Position numbers and translations under genes: made by a program. From Priestia megaterium (lineage in GTDB: Bacteria > Bacillota > Bacilli > Bacillales > Bacillaceae_H), in the NCBI GenBank assembly GCA_008180335.1, contig VTEF01000004.1, positions 248,850 through 312,849 of the forward strand: DNA of 64,000 bases. Reading direction: 5' to 3'. Under the pieces are notes generated by a model. It had not been told where the DNA came from. It ran no database searches and saw only the letters and a list, made by a program, of their open reading frames with translations. Of this stretch, positions 43,666 to 54,068 are shown piece by piece (positions within the stretch are counted from its first letter, which is position 1; each line of letters begins with the position of its first letter).

Positions 43666-44292
43666 ATGATTAATGTATTGCTAGTCGATGATCATGAAAT
43701 GGTCCGAATTGGGGTAGCAGCTTATTTGTCTGCGCAAACAGATATTAATGTAGTAGCGGAAGCCTCGAATGGAAAACAAGCTGTAGACTTGGCGTTAAGA
43801 CATCGTCCTGACATTATCTTAATGGATTTAGTGATGGATGGAATGGATGGCATTGAAGCGACGAGAGGTATTATTGAACAGTGGAAAGAAGCGAAAATTA
43901 TTATTGTGACGAGCTTTCTAGATGATGAAAAAGTATATCCCGCTTTAGAAGCAGGTGCATCCAGCTACTTGCTAAAAACATCAAAAGCAAGCAAAATTGC
44001 AGATGCAATTCGTGCTACATATCAAGGAGAAGTCGTCTTAGAACCAGAAGTAACAGGAAAAATGATGACAAAAATGCGCAAGCCTTTATCACCGCACGAG
44101 CAGCTTACTAGCCGTGAAATGGAAATTTTGTTACTCGTTGCTCAAGGAAAATCTAATCAAGAAATTGCAGATGAACTATTCATTGCTTTAAAAACTGTCA
44201 AAACACATGTAAGTAATATATTAAGCAAATTGGATGTGCAAGATCGTACACAAGCAGTAATTTACGCATTTAAAAATAAACTCGTGCGCTAA
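43666..44292 (+). CDS. liaR: Response regulator LiaR
   Basis: A 208-residue NarL/LuxR-type regulator. The receiver has DDH (8-10), phospho-acceptor Asp 54 (IILMDLVMDG) and Lys in LLKTSKAS; the C-terminal HTH reads LTSREMEILLLVAQGKSNQE then ADELFIALKTVKTHVSNILS. It activates liaIH. ATG 43666 is chosen since GGAG lies 9 bases upstream; ATG 43657 is adjacent to the site. It ends the operon. Confidence 0.93.
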   Translation: MINVLLVDDHEMVRIGVAAYLSAQTDINVVAEASNGKQAVDLALRHRPDIILMDLVMDGMDGIEATRGIIEQWKEAKIIIVTSFLDDEKVYPALEAGASSYLLKTSKASKIADAIRATYQGEVVLEPEVTGKMMTKMRKPLSPHEQLTSREMEILLLVAQGKSNQEIADELFIALKTVKTHVSNILSKLDVQDRTQAVIYAFKNKLVR

Positions 44293-44331
44293 AAGTTACT
44301 ATTCATTTTGGATAGTAGCTTATTTTTTTAT
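44293..44331 (+). terminator. Terminator after liaR
   Basis: AAGTTACTATTC, short loop, GGATAGTAGCTT then ATTTTTTT. Confidence 0.8.
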
Positions 44332-44386
44332 GAAAGAGACTGTTTTTTTAAGGAATTTCATTATAGAATGATGATAGCGCTTAATT

Positions 44387-44400
44387 TGCTAGCGTTTACT
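44387..44400 (+). promoter_or_regulatory. Possible cre (CcpA) site before the alpha-glucosidase
   Basis: TGCTAGCGTTTACT matches the cre pattern TGWnAnCGnTnWCA except at positions 3 and 14. It is 30 bases before the start codon; catabolite repression of a glucosidase would be logical. Confidence 0.4.
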
Positions 44401-44429
44401 TGAATGTATTGTTGTGAGGAGTTGAACAA

Positions 44430-46097
44430 ATGGAAAAGAAATGGTGGAAAGAAGCTGTTGCTTATCAAATTTATCCACGTAGCTTTATGGATTCAAATGG
44501 AGATGGAATTGGTGATATTCAAGGTGTCATCTCAAAATTAGACTATTTAAAAGACCTTGGGATTGATGTAATTTGGATTTGCCCGATTTATCAATCGCCA
44601 AATGATGATAATGGTTATGATATTAGTGACTATAAAGATATTATGAATGATTTTGGCACAATGGAAGATTTTGATCAGTTGTTAGCTGAAATTCATAAGC
44701 GTGATATGAAATTAATTATGGATTTAGTTATCAACCATACATCTGATGAGCATCCTTGGTTTGTGGAATCACGTTCTTCAAAAGATAATCCGTATCGTGA
44801 TTACTATATTTGGCATGAAGGAAAAGATGGAAAAGAGCCAAATAACTGGGAATCAATTTTTAATGGATCGGCATGGGAATTTGATGAACAGACAAAAGAA
44901 TATTATTTACATGTATTTTCAAGAAAGCAGCCTGATTTGAACTGGGAAAATGAAGTAGTAAGACATGAACTTTATAACATGGTGAATTGGTGGTTAGATA
45001 AAGGAATTGATGGTTTCCGCGTCGATGCCATTTCTCATATTAAAAAATTACCTGGATTTCCGGACTTGCCAAATCCAGAAGGCTTAGATTATGTCCCATC
45101 ATTTGAAGGACATATGAACCGCCCAGGTATTCAAGAGCATTTAAAAGAATTAAAAGAAAAAACGTTCGCCAAATATGATATTATGACAGTGGGTGAAGCA
45201 AACGGCGTAACGTGGGATAGTGCTGACGAATGGGTAGGCGCTGAAAACGGTAAGTTTGATATGATCTTCCAATTTGAGCATATGAGCTTATGGGACAAAG
45301 GCGATACAAATCCGCTTGATTTAAAAGAGTTAAAAACGATTTTAACAAATTGGCAAAAAGGCTTAGAAAAAGTAAACGGCTGGAATGCACTTTACTTAGA
45401 AAACCATGACCAAATTCGTTCGATTAATAAGTTTGGCAGCATGGAATATCGTGAAGAAAGTGCAAAATGTTTAGCTGCTCTTTATTTCTTAATGCAAGGA
45501 ACACCATTTATTTATCAAGGTCAAGAAATCGGCATGACAAATGTAAAGTTTGACTCGATTGAAGACTACAACGATGTGGGTATGGTGAACTATTATCGTA
45601 TCCAACGTGAAAAAGGCCGTCCGCATGAAGAGATTATGAAAGTAATTTGGGAAACAGGTCGAGATAATTCACGTACACCAATGCAATGGAATGTTGAAAA
45701 AAATGCAGGCTTCTCAACCGGAACTCCTTGGATGAAAGTAAATCCAAACTATGTTGACATTAACGTAGAGCAACAAATAAACGATGAACAGTCCATTTTC
45801 CATTTCTATAAAAAGTTAGTAGCTGTTCGTAAACAGCATGAAGTATTAATTTATGGCTCATATGATTTATTACTAAAAGAAGATCCAGCTATCTATGCGT
45901 ATACACGTACATTAGAGAATCAAACTGCTGTTGTCATTTGTAACATGTCTCAACAAGAACAGGAATTTAAACTGCCTGCTAATGTGACGTTTGAGCAAGA
46001 AGAGTTATTAGTAAATAACTATGAGGTACGAGCTGGGGAAAGTGTAAAAGAATTTACATTACGACCTTATGAAACACGCGTTTATTTGTTAGCATAA
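44430..46097 (+). CDS. GH13 alpha-glucosidase, probably alpha-1,4 specific
   Basis: A 555-residue cytosolic glycoside hydrolase family 13 enzyme. The nucleophile is Asp 199 (GFRVDAISH), acid/base Glu 256 (TVGEANGV) and stabilising Asp 327 (LENHDQIRS); DVIWICPIYQSPNDDNGYDI and DLVINHTSDEH are further GH13 motifs. The residue after the nucleophile is Ala, as in Bacillus/Geobacillus exo-alpha-1,4-glucosidases, rather than Val as in oligo-1,6-glucosidases. It would release glucose from maltose/maltodextrins. GAGGAGTTGAACAA precedes ATG. No sugar transporter adjoins. Confidence 0.88.
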   Translation: MEKKWWKEAVAYQIYPRSFMDSNGDGIGDIQGVISKLDYLKDLGIDVIWICPIYQSPNDDNGYDISDYKDIMNDFGTMEDFDQLLAEIHKRDMKLIMDLVINHTSDEHPWFVESRSSKDNPYRDYYIWHEGKDGKEPNNWESIFNGSAWEFDEQTKEYYLHVFSRKQPDLNWENEVVRHELYNMVNWWLDKGIDGFRVDAISHIKKLPGFPDLPNPEGLDYVPSFEGHMNRPGIQEHLKELKEKTFAKYDIMTVGEANGVTWDSADEWVGAENGKFDMIFQFEHMSLWDKGDTNPLDLKELKTILTNWQKGLEKVNGWNALYLENHDQIRSINKFGSMEYREESAKCLAALYFLMQGTPFIYQGQEIGMTNVKFDSIEDYNDVGMVNYYRIQREKGRPHEEIMKVIWETGRDNSRTPMQWNVEKNAGFSTGTPWMKVNPNYVDINVEQQINDEQSIFHFYKKLVAVRKQHEVLIYGSYDLLLKEDPAIYAYTRTLENQTAVVICNMSQQEQEFKLPANVTFEQEELLVNNYEVRAGESVKEFTLRPYETRVYLLA

Positions 46098-46122
46098 TGT
46101 AAAATGAGCAAACGATTGCACT

Positions 46123-46160
46123 AAAAAAGTGTCCCTTTAGTATAAAGGGGCATTTTTTTT
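46123..46160 (+). terminator. Terminator after the alpha-glucosidase
   Basis: AAAAAGTGTCCCTTT, AGTAT, AAAGGGGCATTTTTTTT. Confidence 0.88.
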
Positions 46161-46279
46161 CAAAGTAGAATACCTGTTAGTTGTACGATGAAAATTCCAT
46201 GAAAACTTTGACTCGCAGAACGGGATATGGTACTTTTACACGTAGTATTGATAATTAGAGAGCAGAATGAGGTTGAAAA

Positions 46280-47422
46280 ATGGCAAAATATAAAATTATT
46301 GCAACATCAGCAATGGGTATTGAAGCACTTGTGGCAAAAGAAGTGCGTGCGCTTGGATATGAATGCGAAGTGGAAAACGGAAAAGTAATCTTTGAAGGAG
46401 ACGAGTTAGCGATTGCGCGTTGTAACTTGTGGCTTCGTACAGCTGACCGTATTAAAGTGCAAGTTGGTCAATTTAAAGCTCGTACATTTGATGAATTGTT
46501 TGAAAAGACAAAAGCATTAAACTGGGGGGATTACTTGCCAGTAAATGCTCAGTTTCCGGTGTCAGGAAAATCGGTGAAATCAAAATTATTTAGTGTTTCA
46601 GATTGTCAAAGTATTGTTAAAAAAGCAATTGTCGACAAAATGAAAAGACACTACAAAATCACCACGGGATGGCTAGAGGAAACAGGCTCAACGTTTAAAA
46701 TTGAAGTAGCTTTATTAAAAGATATTGCCACGATTACAATTGATGCGAGTGGAGCTGGTTTGCATAAACGCGGCTATCGTGTCGGACAAGGTGATGCTCC
46801 TTTAAAGGAAACGCTAGCAGCAGCATTAGTGATGCTAACGCCGTGGAATCCGAATCGACCATTAGTTGATGTTTTTTGTGGGTCAGGTACAATTGCAATT
46901 GAAGCAGCTTTAATTGGCCAAAACATTGCACCTGGTTTTAATCGTGATTTTATTTCAGAAGAATGGCCTTGGATGACAGCTGATATTTGGGATAAAGCAC
47001 GAGAAGAAGCAGAAGATGTAGCTAACTATGATCAAGAATTAGACATCGCAGGACATGATATTGATCATCGCATGGTAAAAATTGCTGAACAAAACGCATT
47101 TGAAGCAGGGCTTGGGGAATTAATTCAATTTAAACAAATGCAAGTTCGTGATTTTACGATATCTAAACAGTACGGCGTTATTATTGGCAATCCGCCTTAC
47201 GGAGAGCGTCTAAGTGACCGGCCGTCTGTTGAAAAAATGTATGCTGAAATGGGAGATGCATTCACGAAGCTTGATACTTGGTCCGTATTTATGCTTACAT
47301 CTCATGAGCAATTTGAACAATATTATGGTAAAAAAGCGACAAAAAAACGTAAATTATTTAATGGTTTTATTAAAACGGATTATTATCAATATTGGGGACC
47401 GCGCCCGCCAAGAAATGATTGA
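46280..47422 (+). CDS. ypsC: THUMP-domain 23S rRNA guanine-N2 methyltransferase (RlmL-like, YpsC)
   Basis: A 380-residue SAM-dependent RNA methyltransferase. The N-terminal region (about 1-165) holds the THUMP RNA-binding domain, with the family start TSAMGIEALVAKEVRALGY; the C-terminal Rossmann domain has VDVFCGSGTIAIEAALIG and the catalytic NPPYGERL. It corresponds to B. subtilis YpsC and to the N-terminal (RlmL) half of E. coli RlmKL, which modifies G2445. ATG follows TGAGGTTGAAAA. Terminator-flanked, so monocistronic. Confidence 0.9.
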   Translation: MAKYKIIATSAMGIEALVAKEVRALGYECEVENGKVIFEGDELAIARCNLWLRTADRIKVQVGQFKARTFDELFEKTKALNWGDYLPVNAQFPVSGKSVKSKLFSVSDCQSIVKKAIVDKMKRHYKITTGWLEETGSTFKIEVALLKDIATITIDASGAGLHKRGYRVGQGDAPLKETLAAALVMLTPWNPNRPLVDVFCGSGTIAIEAALIGQNIAPGFNRDFISEEWPWMTADIWDKAREEAEDVANYDQELDIAGHDIDHRMVKIAEQNAFEAGLGELIQFKQMQVRDFTISKQYGVIIGNPPYGERLSDRPSVEKMYAEMGDAFTKLDTWSVFMLTSHEQFEQYYGKKATKKRKLFNGFIKTDYYQYWGPRPPRND

Positions 47423-47463
47423 TGAACAAATTGAAAGAGTATCGAATGGATGCTTGTACAGCA

Positions 47464-47505
47464 AAGCCAAGTTTCTTTTTAAAAAAGAGACTTGGCTTAT
47501 TTTTT
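47464..47505 (+). terminator. Terminator after ypsC
   Basis: AAGCCAAGTTTCTTTTT mirrored by AAAAAGAGACTTGGCTT, then ATTTTTT. Confidence 0.88.
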
Positions 47506-47650
47506 CCCCGTTCAACGGATAGGCGAACTTTTACTGCGAGGCCGTTAAGTTAGAGATGAAGAAAATCTCACTGTATAACCTACGCATAAAATTTCCTGAA
47601 TTTGTATAAAATGATAGCGTATTGTTTTTAGAGAGAAGGAGAGGATTAAG

Positions 47651-47836
47651 ATGGTCAATCATAATCAACAATTCATGATGATTCGTCAGGCGCTAGAACG
47701 CAGTTATGCAATGTTGCAACAAGGAGAAGAAATTTCCCCTGTTACACTTTCACAATTAGAGGAAGCGAAAGCAGAGTATGAGGCAGCTTTAAATTTTGTA
47801 TCGTCAACTGACTCTCGATTTAACTCTCTTTCTTAA
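47651..47836 (+). CDS. Hypothetical 61-residue protein
   Basis: Starts MVNHNQQFMMIRQALERSYA and reads as two helices (LSQLEEAKAEYEAALNFVSS). GAAGGAGAGGATTAAG precedes ATG. It is soluble, acidic, without a recognised motif. It sits alone between ypsC and ypvA with its own terminator-like hairpin about 70 bases downstream. Comparable tiny genes occur at this position in some Bacillus genomes, from memory. Confidence 0.65.
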   Translation: MVNHNQQFMMIRQALERSYAMLQQGEEISPVTLSQLEEAKAEYEAALNFVSSTDSRFNSLS

Positions 47837-47907
47837 CTAATGAATAGGCTATAGTCTTACAACGATTTTCTCTTTCATGTAAACGTAATAACGGTAGCTT
47901 CTATTAG

Positions 47908-47939
47908 AAAGTTCTACATAAATTGTGTAGAACTTTTTT
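47908..47939 (+). terminator. Terminator after the 61-residue gene
   Basis: AAAGTTCTACA, short loop, TGTAGAACTTTTTT. Confidence 0.85.
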
Positions 47940-48061
47940 ATCGTATTAATCATTGACAATTTCATATCAATGGTCAATAATTAAGTTTTGCTTGAACTAA
48001 TAATTAATAAAGATAAGAAGATAGATTGATTACATTTACATAGATGAAGGAGTCATTATCG

Positions 48062-50002
48062 ATGATGAGAGAGCGATTACCTTTTACAATTGAACGAGAC
48101 GAGAATTTTTTTGACAAGTTGAATGAGTGGATTGGGGATGTATTTTATGATCATCTTCCAGATGCAGGACTAGAACTGCGAGATGAACAGATTTTTATGG
48201 CTTTTCAGATTGAGCGTGCATTTAAAGAGAAGAATGTTATTTTTGCTGAAGCAGGTGTAGGAACAGGAAAAACAATCGTTTATCTTTTATATGCAATTTG
48301 TTATGCACGTTATATAGGCAAGCCTGCCATTATTGCCTGTGCTGACGAAACATTAATTGAACAGCTCGTTAAAGAAGAAGGGGATATTGCAAAGCTATCT
48401 AAAATTTTAGGAATAAACATGGATGTGCGCCTTGCCAAATCCCAGGATCAATATTTGTGCTTGAAAAAATTAGATGCGGTTACAAGCCGTACAGATAATG
48501 AAAACATCGAAGAAATTTATGATACATTACCTGATTTTGTTCATGATCATAGCGGAATGCAATCGTTCTATCATTATGGGGATCGAAAAGAATATCCACA
48601 TTTAACGGATGAAGAGTGGAATCAAGTAAACTGGGATTCTTTTCAAGACTGTTCATCATGCGAACAGCGTCATCGATGTGGTTTAACGCTATCGCGTGAT
48701 TATTATCGCAAAGCAAGCGATCTTATTATTTGTTCACATGATTTTTATATGGAGCATATTTGGACATATGAAGCTAGAAAGCGTGAAGGACAGTTGCCGC
48801 TTTTACCGGAAAGTAGCTGTGTCGTATTTGATGAAGGCCATTTATTAGAATTTGCCGCACAAAAGGCATTAACATATCGAATTAAAGAAGATACGCTTGA
48901 AAATTTATTGACACGTTTGCTTGAAAATGATGTTCGTGAAGAATTTGCTGTTAAAATCGAGCATGCAATTGATGTATACGCAATGTTCTTTGATCGTTTG
49001 AGTGAAGCGAGCACAAGCATTATTGGTTCAAATCGCAAGCAAGTTACTAGAACAGATGGACTCCAAAAAGTTGGCAAAGAATTGCTTTCTTTATTAGAAC
49101 ATATGGGCAATGAACTTGTATTTGAAAGTGAAACGTATACGGTTGATGAATATACGCTGCGAATTGTAGATGAATATTTAGATCAGATTGATTATTCGCT
49201 TCGCTTATTTATGGATCATGAAAACGCGATTTATTGGGTTGAAGAGAACGATTGGCAACTAACATTAGTTATTATGCCGCAAGCCGTTAAAGATGTATTA
49301 AAAGAGCGAGTATTTGCCAAAAAAATTCCTTATATATTTACATCTGCAACGCTCTCAGACAATCAATCTTTTGATTACTTAGCGTATAGTCTCGGAATTG
49401 CAAAACCGCTATCATTTTCTGTTGAATCACCATTTAACTATGATGAACAAATGAGTATTACACTGAAGACAGTTTCAGAGAGTGAAGAAGCATTTGCTGA
49501 AAAATTCGCATATACAGTTCAACAATTAGAAAAAACAAACGGGCGCGCATTATTGTTATTTAATAATAAAGAAGAGTTAGTCGCATTTAAACGTGCATCG
49601 AAGGAATTATCAAACTACACATTTTTATTTGAAGGCGATCAAGAGATTAGTAAATTAGTTGCTCAATTCCAGCGCGAAGAAGAAACGGTTCTATGTGCAG
49701 TTCATTTGTGGGAAGGCCTCGACATTCCAGGACCAGCATTATCAAATGTCATTATTTGGTCTCTGCCTTATCCGCCAAATGACCCTGTATTTGAAGCGAA
49801 GCGAAAGCAAGTAGCTGAGCCATTCTGGGAAGCTGATATGCCTTATATGCTGCTTCGCTTAAAGCAGGGGGTCGGACGCTTAATTCGCTCTCATGAAGAT
49901 AAAGGAATCATTACAATTTTTATTCCAGAACAAACAGATGAAAAAGTCATTTCAATTATTGAACAAAATTTACCTACCAAAGTAGCTAAATCAACTAAAT
50001 AA
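48062..50002 (+). CDS. ypvA: DinG/XPD-like helicase YpvA
   Basis: A 646-residue superfamily 2 helicase of the XPD/DinG group. Walker A is EAGVGTGKT; the DEAH-like box is VFDEGHLLEFA; motif VI is QGVGRLIRS. An inserted cysteine set (QYLCLKKLD, then CSSCEQRHRC) is positioned as the Fe-S cluster of this family. It is expected to unwind DNA 5' to 3' in repair. ATG 48062 is 9 bases after GAAGGAG; the frame extends to 48044, overlapping the site. Single gene. Confidence 0.88.
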   Translation: MMRERLPFTIERDENFFDKLNEWIGDVFYDHLPDAGLELRDEQIFMAFQIERAFKEKNVIFAEAGVGTGKTIVYLLYAICYARYIGKPAIIACADETLIEQLVKEEGDIAKLSKILGINMDVRLAKSQDQYLCLKKLDAVTSRTDNENIEEIYDTLPDFVHDHSGMQSFYHYGDRKEYPHLTDEEWNQVNWDSFQDCSSCEQRHRCGLTLSRDYYRKASDLIICSHDFYMEHIWTYEARKREGQLPLLPESSCVVFDEGHLLEFAAQKALTYRIKEDTLENLLTRLLENDVREEFAVKIEHAIDVYAMFFDRLSEASTSIIGSNRKQVTRTDGLQKVGKELLSLLEHMGNELVFESETYTVDEYTLRIVDEYLDQIDYSLRLFMDHENAIYWVEENDWQLTLVIMPQAVKDVLKERVFAKKIPYIFTSATLSDNQSFDYLAYSLGIAKPLSFSVESPFNYDEQMSITLKTVSESEEAFAEKFAYTVQQLEKTNGRALLLFNNKEELVAFKRASKELSNYTFLFEGDQEISKLVAQFQREEETVLCAVHLWEGLDIPGPALSNVIIWSLPYPPNDPVFEAKRKQVAEPFWEADMPYMLLRLKQGVGRLIRSHEDKGIITIFIPEQTDEKVISIIEQNLPTKVAKSTK

Positions 50003-50087
50003 ATAAAACTAGGTGAAGGATTCAGTTATCCCGATTCAACGGGTAGTACATTCCTGCTGATTGAAGTTTCACTTTCTTTTCTAGAAA

Positions 50088-50116
50088 GAGCACTGTATAA
50101 CATACAGTGCTTTTTT
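50088..50116 (+). terminator. Terminator after ypvA
   Basis: AGCACTGTAT, AAC, ATACAGTGCT then TTTTT. Confidence 0.85.
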
Positions 50117-50223
50117 GTCTATATTCATTGTTTTCTTTGAATAAAAAGAATATTCAGATATACAGTGTAATATCATTATGCTAAAATAATGAAGAAATGG
50201 AAAAAGATAAAGGGGGAATTGCA

Positions 50224-51741
50224 ATGAAAGAGGAGATTTTACTAATAGAGAAAAAGTTTCATGAGTATATGAAAAAAATCAAAAGCTACCACGAAGCAAT
50301 GGGTGTGATGTATTGGGATTTACGGACTGGAGCGCCTAAAAAAGGAGTCGAGCAGCGTTCAGAAGTCATCGGTATGCTATCATCAGAAGCATTTAAGTTA
50401 TCTGTATCAGATGAAATGGCTTCTTTCATTACAAAATTAAGCTCAGATCAAGCAGGTGCTTACATAACAGATGTTACGAAAGAAGCAATTGAGGAATGTA
50501 AAAAAGAATACGAACTTAATAAAAAAATTCCTGCAGATGAATACAAAGAATATGTTATTTTAACATCAAAAGCAGAATCAGTTTGGGAAGAAGCAAAAGA
50601 TAAAGCAGATTTTTCTTTGTTTCAACCATATTTAGAGAAAATTGTTGAATTCAATCAGCGTTTTGTAGAGTATTGGGGATATGAAAACAACAAGTATAAC
50701 CGTTTACTGGACTTATTTGAGCCAGGCGTAACGGTAGACATATTAGATGATGTATTTAGCAAGCTGCGCGAGCATATCGTGCCGCTGGTTCAAAAGATTG
50801 CTACCTCTACAAATAAGCCGGATACAGAGTTTTTATTTAAACGATTTCCAAAAGAAAAGCAGCGCGAATTCAGTTTGGCTATTTTAAAGAAATTAGGATA
50901 CGATTTTGAAGCTGGGCGCCTCGATGAAACAGTACATCCTTTTGCGACCGGATTAAACCCTGGAGATGTTCGAATTACGACTAAGTATGATGAGAACGAT
51001 TTCCGTACAGCTATTTTTGGCACCATTCATGAATGTGGCCACGCATTATATGAACAAAATATTTCAAAAGAGTTAGTCGGAACAGTACTATGTGAAGGCA
51101 CTTCAATGGGAATTCATGAATCACAATCATTATTTTTTGAAAAGTTTGTCGGAAAGAATTATTCGTTTTGGAAAAACAATTATGATGTCATTAAAGCATA
51201 TGCACCTGAACAGTTTGGTGATGTTGAACTTGATGATTTCTATCGTGCAGTCAATCAATCAAAGCCATCGTTAATTCGTATTGAAGCTGATGAATTAACT
51301 TACCCGCTTCATATTATGATTCGTTACGAAATTGAAAAAGGTTTAATTAACGGCGAAATTCAAGTGAAAGACCTACCAGAAATTTGGAATGATAAATATG
51401 AAGAGTACTTGGGAGTTCGTCCAAATCATGACGGCGAAGGTGTGCTGCAAGATGTTCACTGGTCAGGCGGGAGCTTCGGATACTTCCCGTCATATGCGCT
51501 CGGCTATATGTATGCGGCACAATTTAAGCAAAGGATGTTAAAAGACTTACCTGACTTTGATGAATTACTTGAAAAAGGAGATGTCAAAGCCATTACAAAT
51601 TGGTTAACGTATCACATTCATCAGTATGGAAAAATGAAAAAACCATTAGAAATTTTACAAGATGTAACCAATGAAGGGTTAAATGTACAATATCTAATCG
51701 ATTATTTAGAAGAAAAATATACGCAAATTTATTCATTATAA
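50224..51741 (+). CDS. ypwA: Metallocarboxypeptidase M32 (Taq type), YpwA
   Basis: A 505-residue cytosolic zinc carboxypeptidase. Zinc ligands are His 269 and His 273 of TIHECGHALYEQ, with catalytic Glu 270 and third ligand Glu 299 in GIHESQS. The DPF-like family motif appears as HPFATGLNPGDVRITTKYDE. It trims C-terminal residues except next to proline. ATG 50224 follows AAAGGGGGAATTGCA; the frame is open 9 codons further up without a site. It matches B. subtilis YpwA in place and length. Confidence 0.92.
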   Translation: MKEEILLIEKKFHEYMKKIKSYHEAMGVMYWDLRTGAPKKGVEQRSEVIGMLSSEAFKLSVSDEMASFITKLSSDQAGAYITDVTKEAIEECKKEYELNKKIPADEYKEYVILTSKAESVWEEAKDKADFSLFQPYLEKIVEFNQRFVEYWGYENNKYNRLLDLFEPGVTVDILDDVFSKLREHIVPLVQKIATSTNKPDTEFLFKRFPKEKQREFSLAILKKLGYDFEAGRLDETVHPFATGLNPGDVRITTKYDENDFRTAIFGTIHECGHALYEQNISKELVGTVLCEGTSMGIHESQSLFFEKFVGKNYSFWKNNYDVIKAYAPEQFGDVELDDFYRAVNQSKPSLIRIEADELTYPLHIMIRYEIEKGLINGEIQVKDLPEIWNDKYEEYLGVRPNHDGEGVLQDVHWSGGSFGYFPSYALGYMYAAQFKQRMLKDLPDFDELLEKGDVKAITNWLTYHIHQYGKMKKPLEILQDVTNEGLNVQYLIDYLEEKYTQIYSL

Positions 51742-51749
51742 ATATATGA

Positions 51750-51785
51750 AAAAGACAAGGGTAACTTCTTGTCTTTTCTTTTTTT
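51750..51785 (+). terminator. Terminator after ypwA
   Basis: AAAAGACAAG, 8-base loop, CTTGTCTTTTC then TTTTTTT. Confidence 0.85.
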
Positions 51786-51795
51786 GTATTAATTA

Positions 51796-51830
51796 CGAAC
51801 AATGTATTTCGCATAATCTATAAATGTTCG
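51796..51830. promoter_or_regulatory. Pair of PurR-box-like sites
   Basis: CGAACAAT at 51796 and ATGTTCG at 51824 (inverted CGAACAT) carry the CGAA core in opposite orientation, about 20 bases apart and just upstream of the xpt promoter. B. subtilis xpt-pbuX is PurR-repressed through such paired PurBoxes. Confidence 0.55.
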
Positions 51831-51848
51831 AAAATACTGGTTGAAGGG

Positions 51849-51877
51849 TTTTCAAACAAAATGATTATTGGTATAAT
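51849..51877 (+). promoter_or_regulatory. Promoter of xpt-pbuX
   Basis: Extended -10 TGGTATAAT with perfect TATAAT at 51872-51877, and TTTTCA at 51849 (17-base spacer). Start is near 51884, about 13 bases before the aptamer. Confidence 0.75.
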
Positions 51878-51896
51878 AAAAACAACTTAATCATGC

Positions 51897-51965
51897 ACTC
51901 ATATAATGACGAGAATATGGCTCGTAAGTTTCTACCGAACCACCGTAAATGGTTCGACTATGAGT
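51897..51965 (+). ncRNA. Guanine riboswitch
   Basis: P1 ACTCATA (51897) pairs with TATGAGT (51959). P2 GACGAG...CTCGT and P3 CGAACCA...TGGTTCG with conserved J1/2 TATAAT and loop bases are present. The specificity base at 51958 is C (GACTATGAG), indicating guanine/hypoxanthine rather than adenine. Confidence 0.95.
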
Positions 51966-52001
51966 GAGCGGTGAAGCAGCATATGCTTTCTTTTTGTGTT
52001 T

Positions 52002-52683
<682 letters not shown>

Positions 52684-52685
52684 GA

Positions 52686-54005
52686 ATGAATAACGGAAAA
52701 GTGTTGTCACTTGGCTTACAGCATGTGCTAGCGATGTATGGGGGAGCCATTATTGTACCATTAATTGTAGGTGGCGCATTAGGATTAACCCAACAACAAT
52801 TAACGTATTTAGTAGCAATTGATTTATTTATGTGCGGGGTAGCTACCTTATTGCAAGTGTGGAAAAATCGCTTTTTTGGAATCGGCTTGCCTGTAGTATT
52901 AGGGTGTACATTTACAGCAGTAGGCCCTATGATTGCAATTGGTGGATCGTATGGTGTTTCTGCTATATATGGGTCAATTATTACGGCTGGTTTACTTGTC
53001 GTCATTTTAGCAAAGTATTTAGGAAAGTTAGTGCGTTTTTTCCCCCCTATAGTAACAGGCTCTGTTGTTACTATTATTGGCATAACGCTCATTCCTGTGG
53101 CAATGAAAGATTTAGCAGGGGGAGAAGGCAGTCAAGATTTTGGGGATTTAAGTAATTTAGCCCTTGGTTTTGGTGTATTAGTTCTTATCATTGTATTGTA
53201 TCGTTTCACAACAGGCTTTATGCGTTCTGTCTCTGTTTTAGTAGGCCTTATTGCAGGTACAATTGTTGCATCGTTTATGGGGAAAGTTAACTTTTCAGGT
53301 GTAAGTGAAGAAGCTTGGGTTCATATTCCTCATTTCTTTTATTTCGGTGCTCCTACTTTTAACATTACAGCTATTTTAACGATGTTTCTTGTTTTAATGG
53401 TTGGAATTGTTGAGTCAACAGGCGTGTATTTTGCAGTGAGTGATATTTGCAAAACAAAGGTAGATGAAAAAGATTTAGCCAATGGCTATCGGGCAGAAGG
53501 ATTAGCCATTACGCTTGGAGGACTATTCAATGCTTTTCCTTACACAGCTTATTCACAAAATGTAGGACTGCTTCAACTATCAGGAGTTCGAACACGTAAT
53601 GTCATTTTCGCAGCAAGTGGCATTTTAATCGTTCTTGGGTTTATTCCTAAAATTGCGGCTGTTACAACAATTATTCCAAGTTCAGTACTTGGCGGAGCAA
53701 TGGTTGCAATGTTTGGAATGGTAATTTCATCCGGAATTAAAATTTTAAGTGAAGTGGATTTAGCAAAACAAGAAAATTTACTGATTATTGCTTGTTCAGT
53801 CGGAATGGGCCTTGGTGTAACAGTCGTGCCAGATTTATTTGCAAAGCTGCCGCAAAGTGTACAAATTCTTACAGGTAACGGGATTGTAGCAGGCAGTTTT
53901 ACAGCGATTGTGTTGAATATTGTATTTAATATGATCAAAGTGCCTGAGCATAAACAAACAAAACAAATGGCGGCTTCACTCAATGAAGAGGCTGTCACAA
54001 AATAA
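52686..54005 (+). CDS. pbuX: Xanthine permease
   Basis: A 439-residue nucleobase transporter of the NCS2/NAT family with about 12-14 helices. The start GLQHVLAMYGGAIIVPLIVG is diagnostic, and the NAT segment VESTGVYFAVSDICK plus GGLFNAFPYTAYSQNVGLLQ (QNVG) supports xanthine/uracil-type substrates. It imports xanthine for Xpt. GGTGGAGGTTTAAGA precedes ATG, within the xpt end. A weak hairpin and then a strong terminator follow. Confidence 0.94.
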   Translation: MNNGKVLSLGLQHVLAMYGGAIIVPLIVGGALGLTQQQLTYLVAIDLFMCGVATLLQVWKNRFFGIGLPVVLGCTFTAVGPMIAIGGSYGVSAIYGSIITAGLLVVILAKYLGKLVRFFPPIVTGSVVTIIGITLIPVAMKDLAGGEGSQDFGDLSNLALGFGVLVLIIVLYRFTTGFMRSVSVLVGLIAGTIVASFMGKVNFSGVSEEAWVHIPHFFYFGAPTFNITAILTMFLVLMVGIVESTGVYFAVSDICKTKVDEKDLANGYRAEGLAITLGGLFNAFPYTAYSQNVGLLQLSGVRTRNVIFAASGILIVLGFIPKIAAVTTIIPSSVLGGAMVAMFGMVISSGIKILSEVDLAKQENLLIIACSVGMGLGVTVVPDLFAKLPQSVQILTGNGIVAGSFTAIVLNIVFNMIKVPEHKQTKQMAASLNEEAVTK

Positions 54006-54068
54006 AAAGGAGAGCGTGTGCTAATCGGTTCTCCTTTGGGAGAGAAAATAATATAATAGGTAGTTAAA

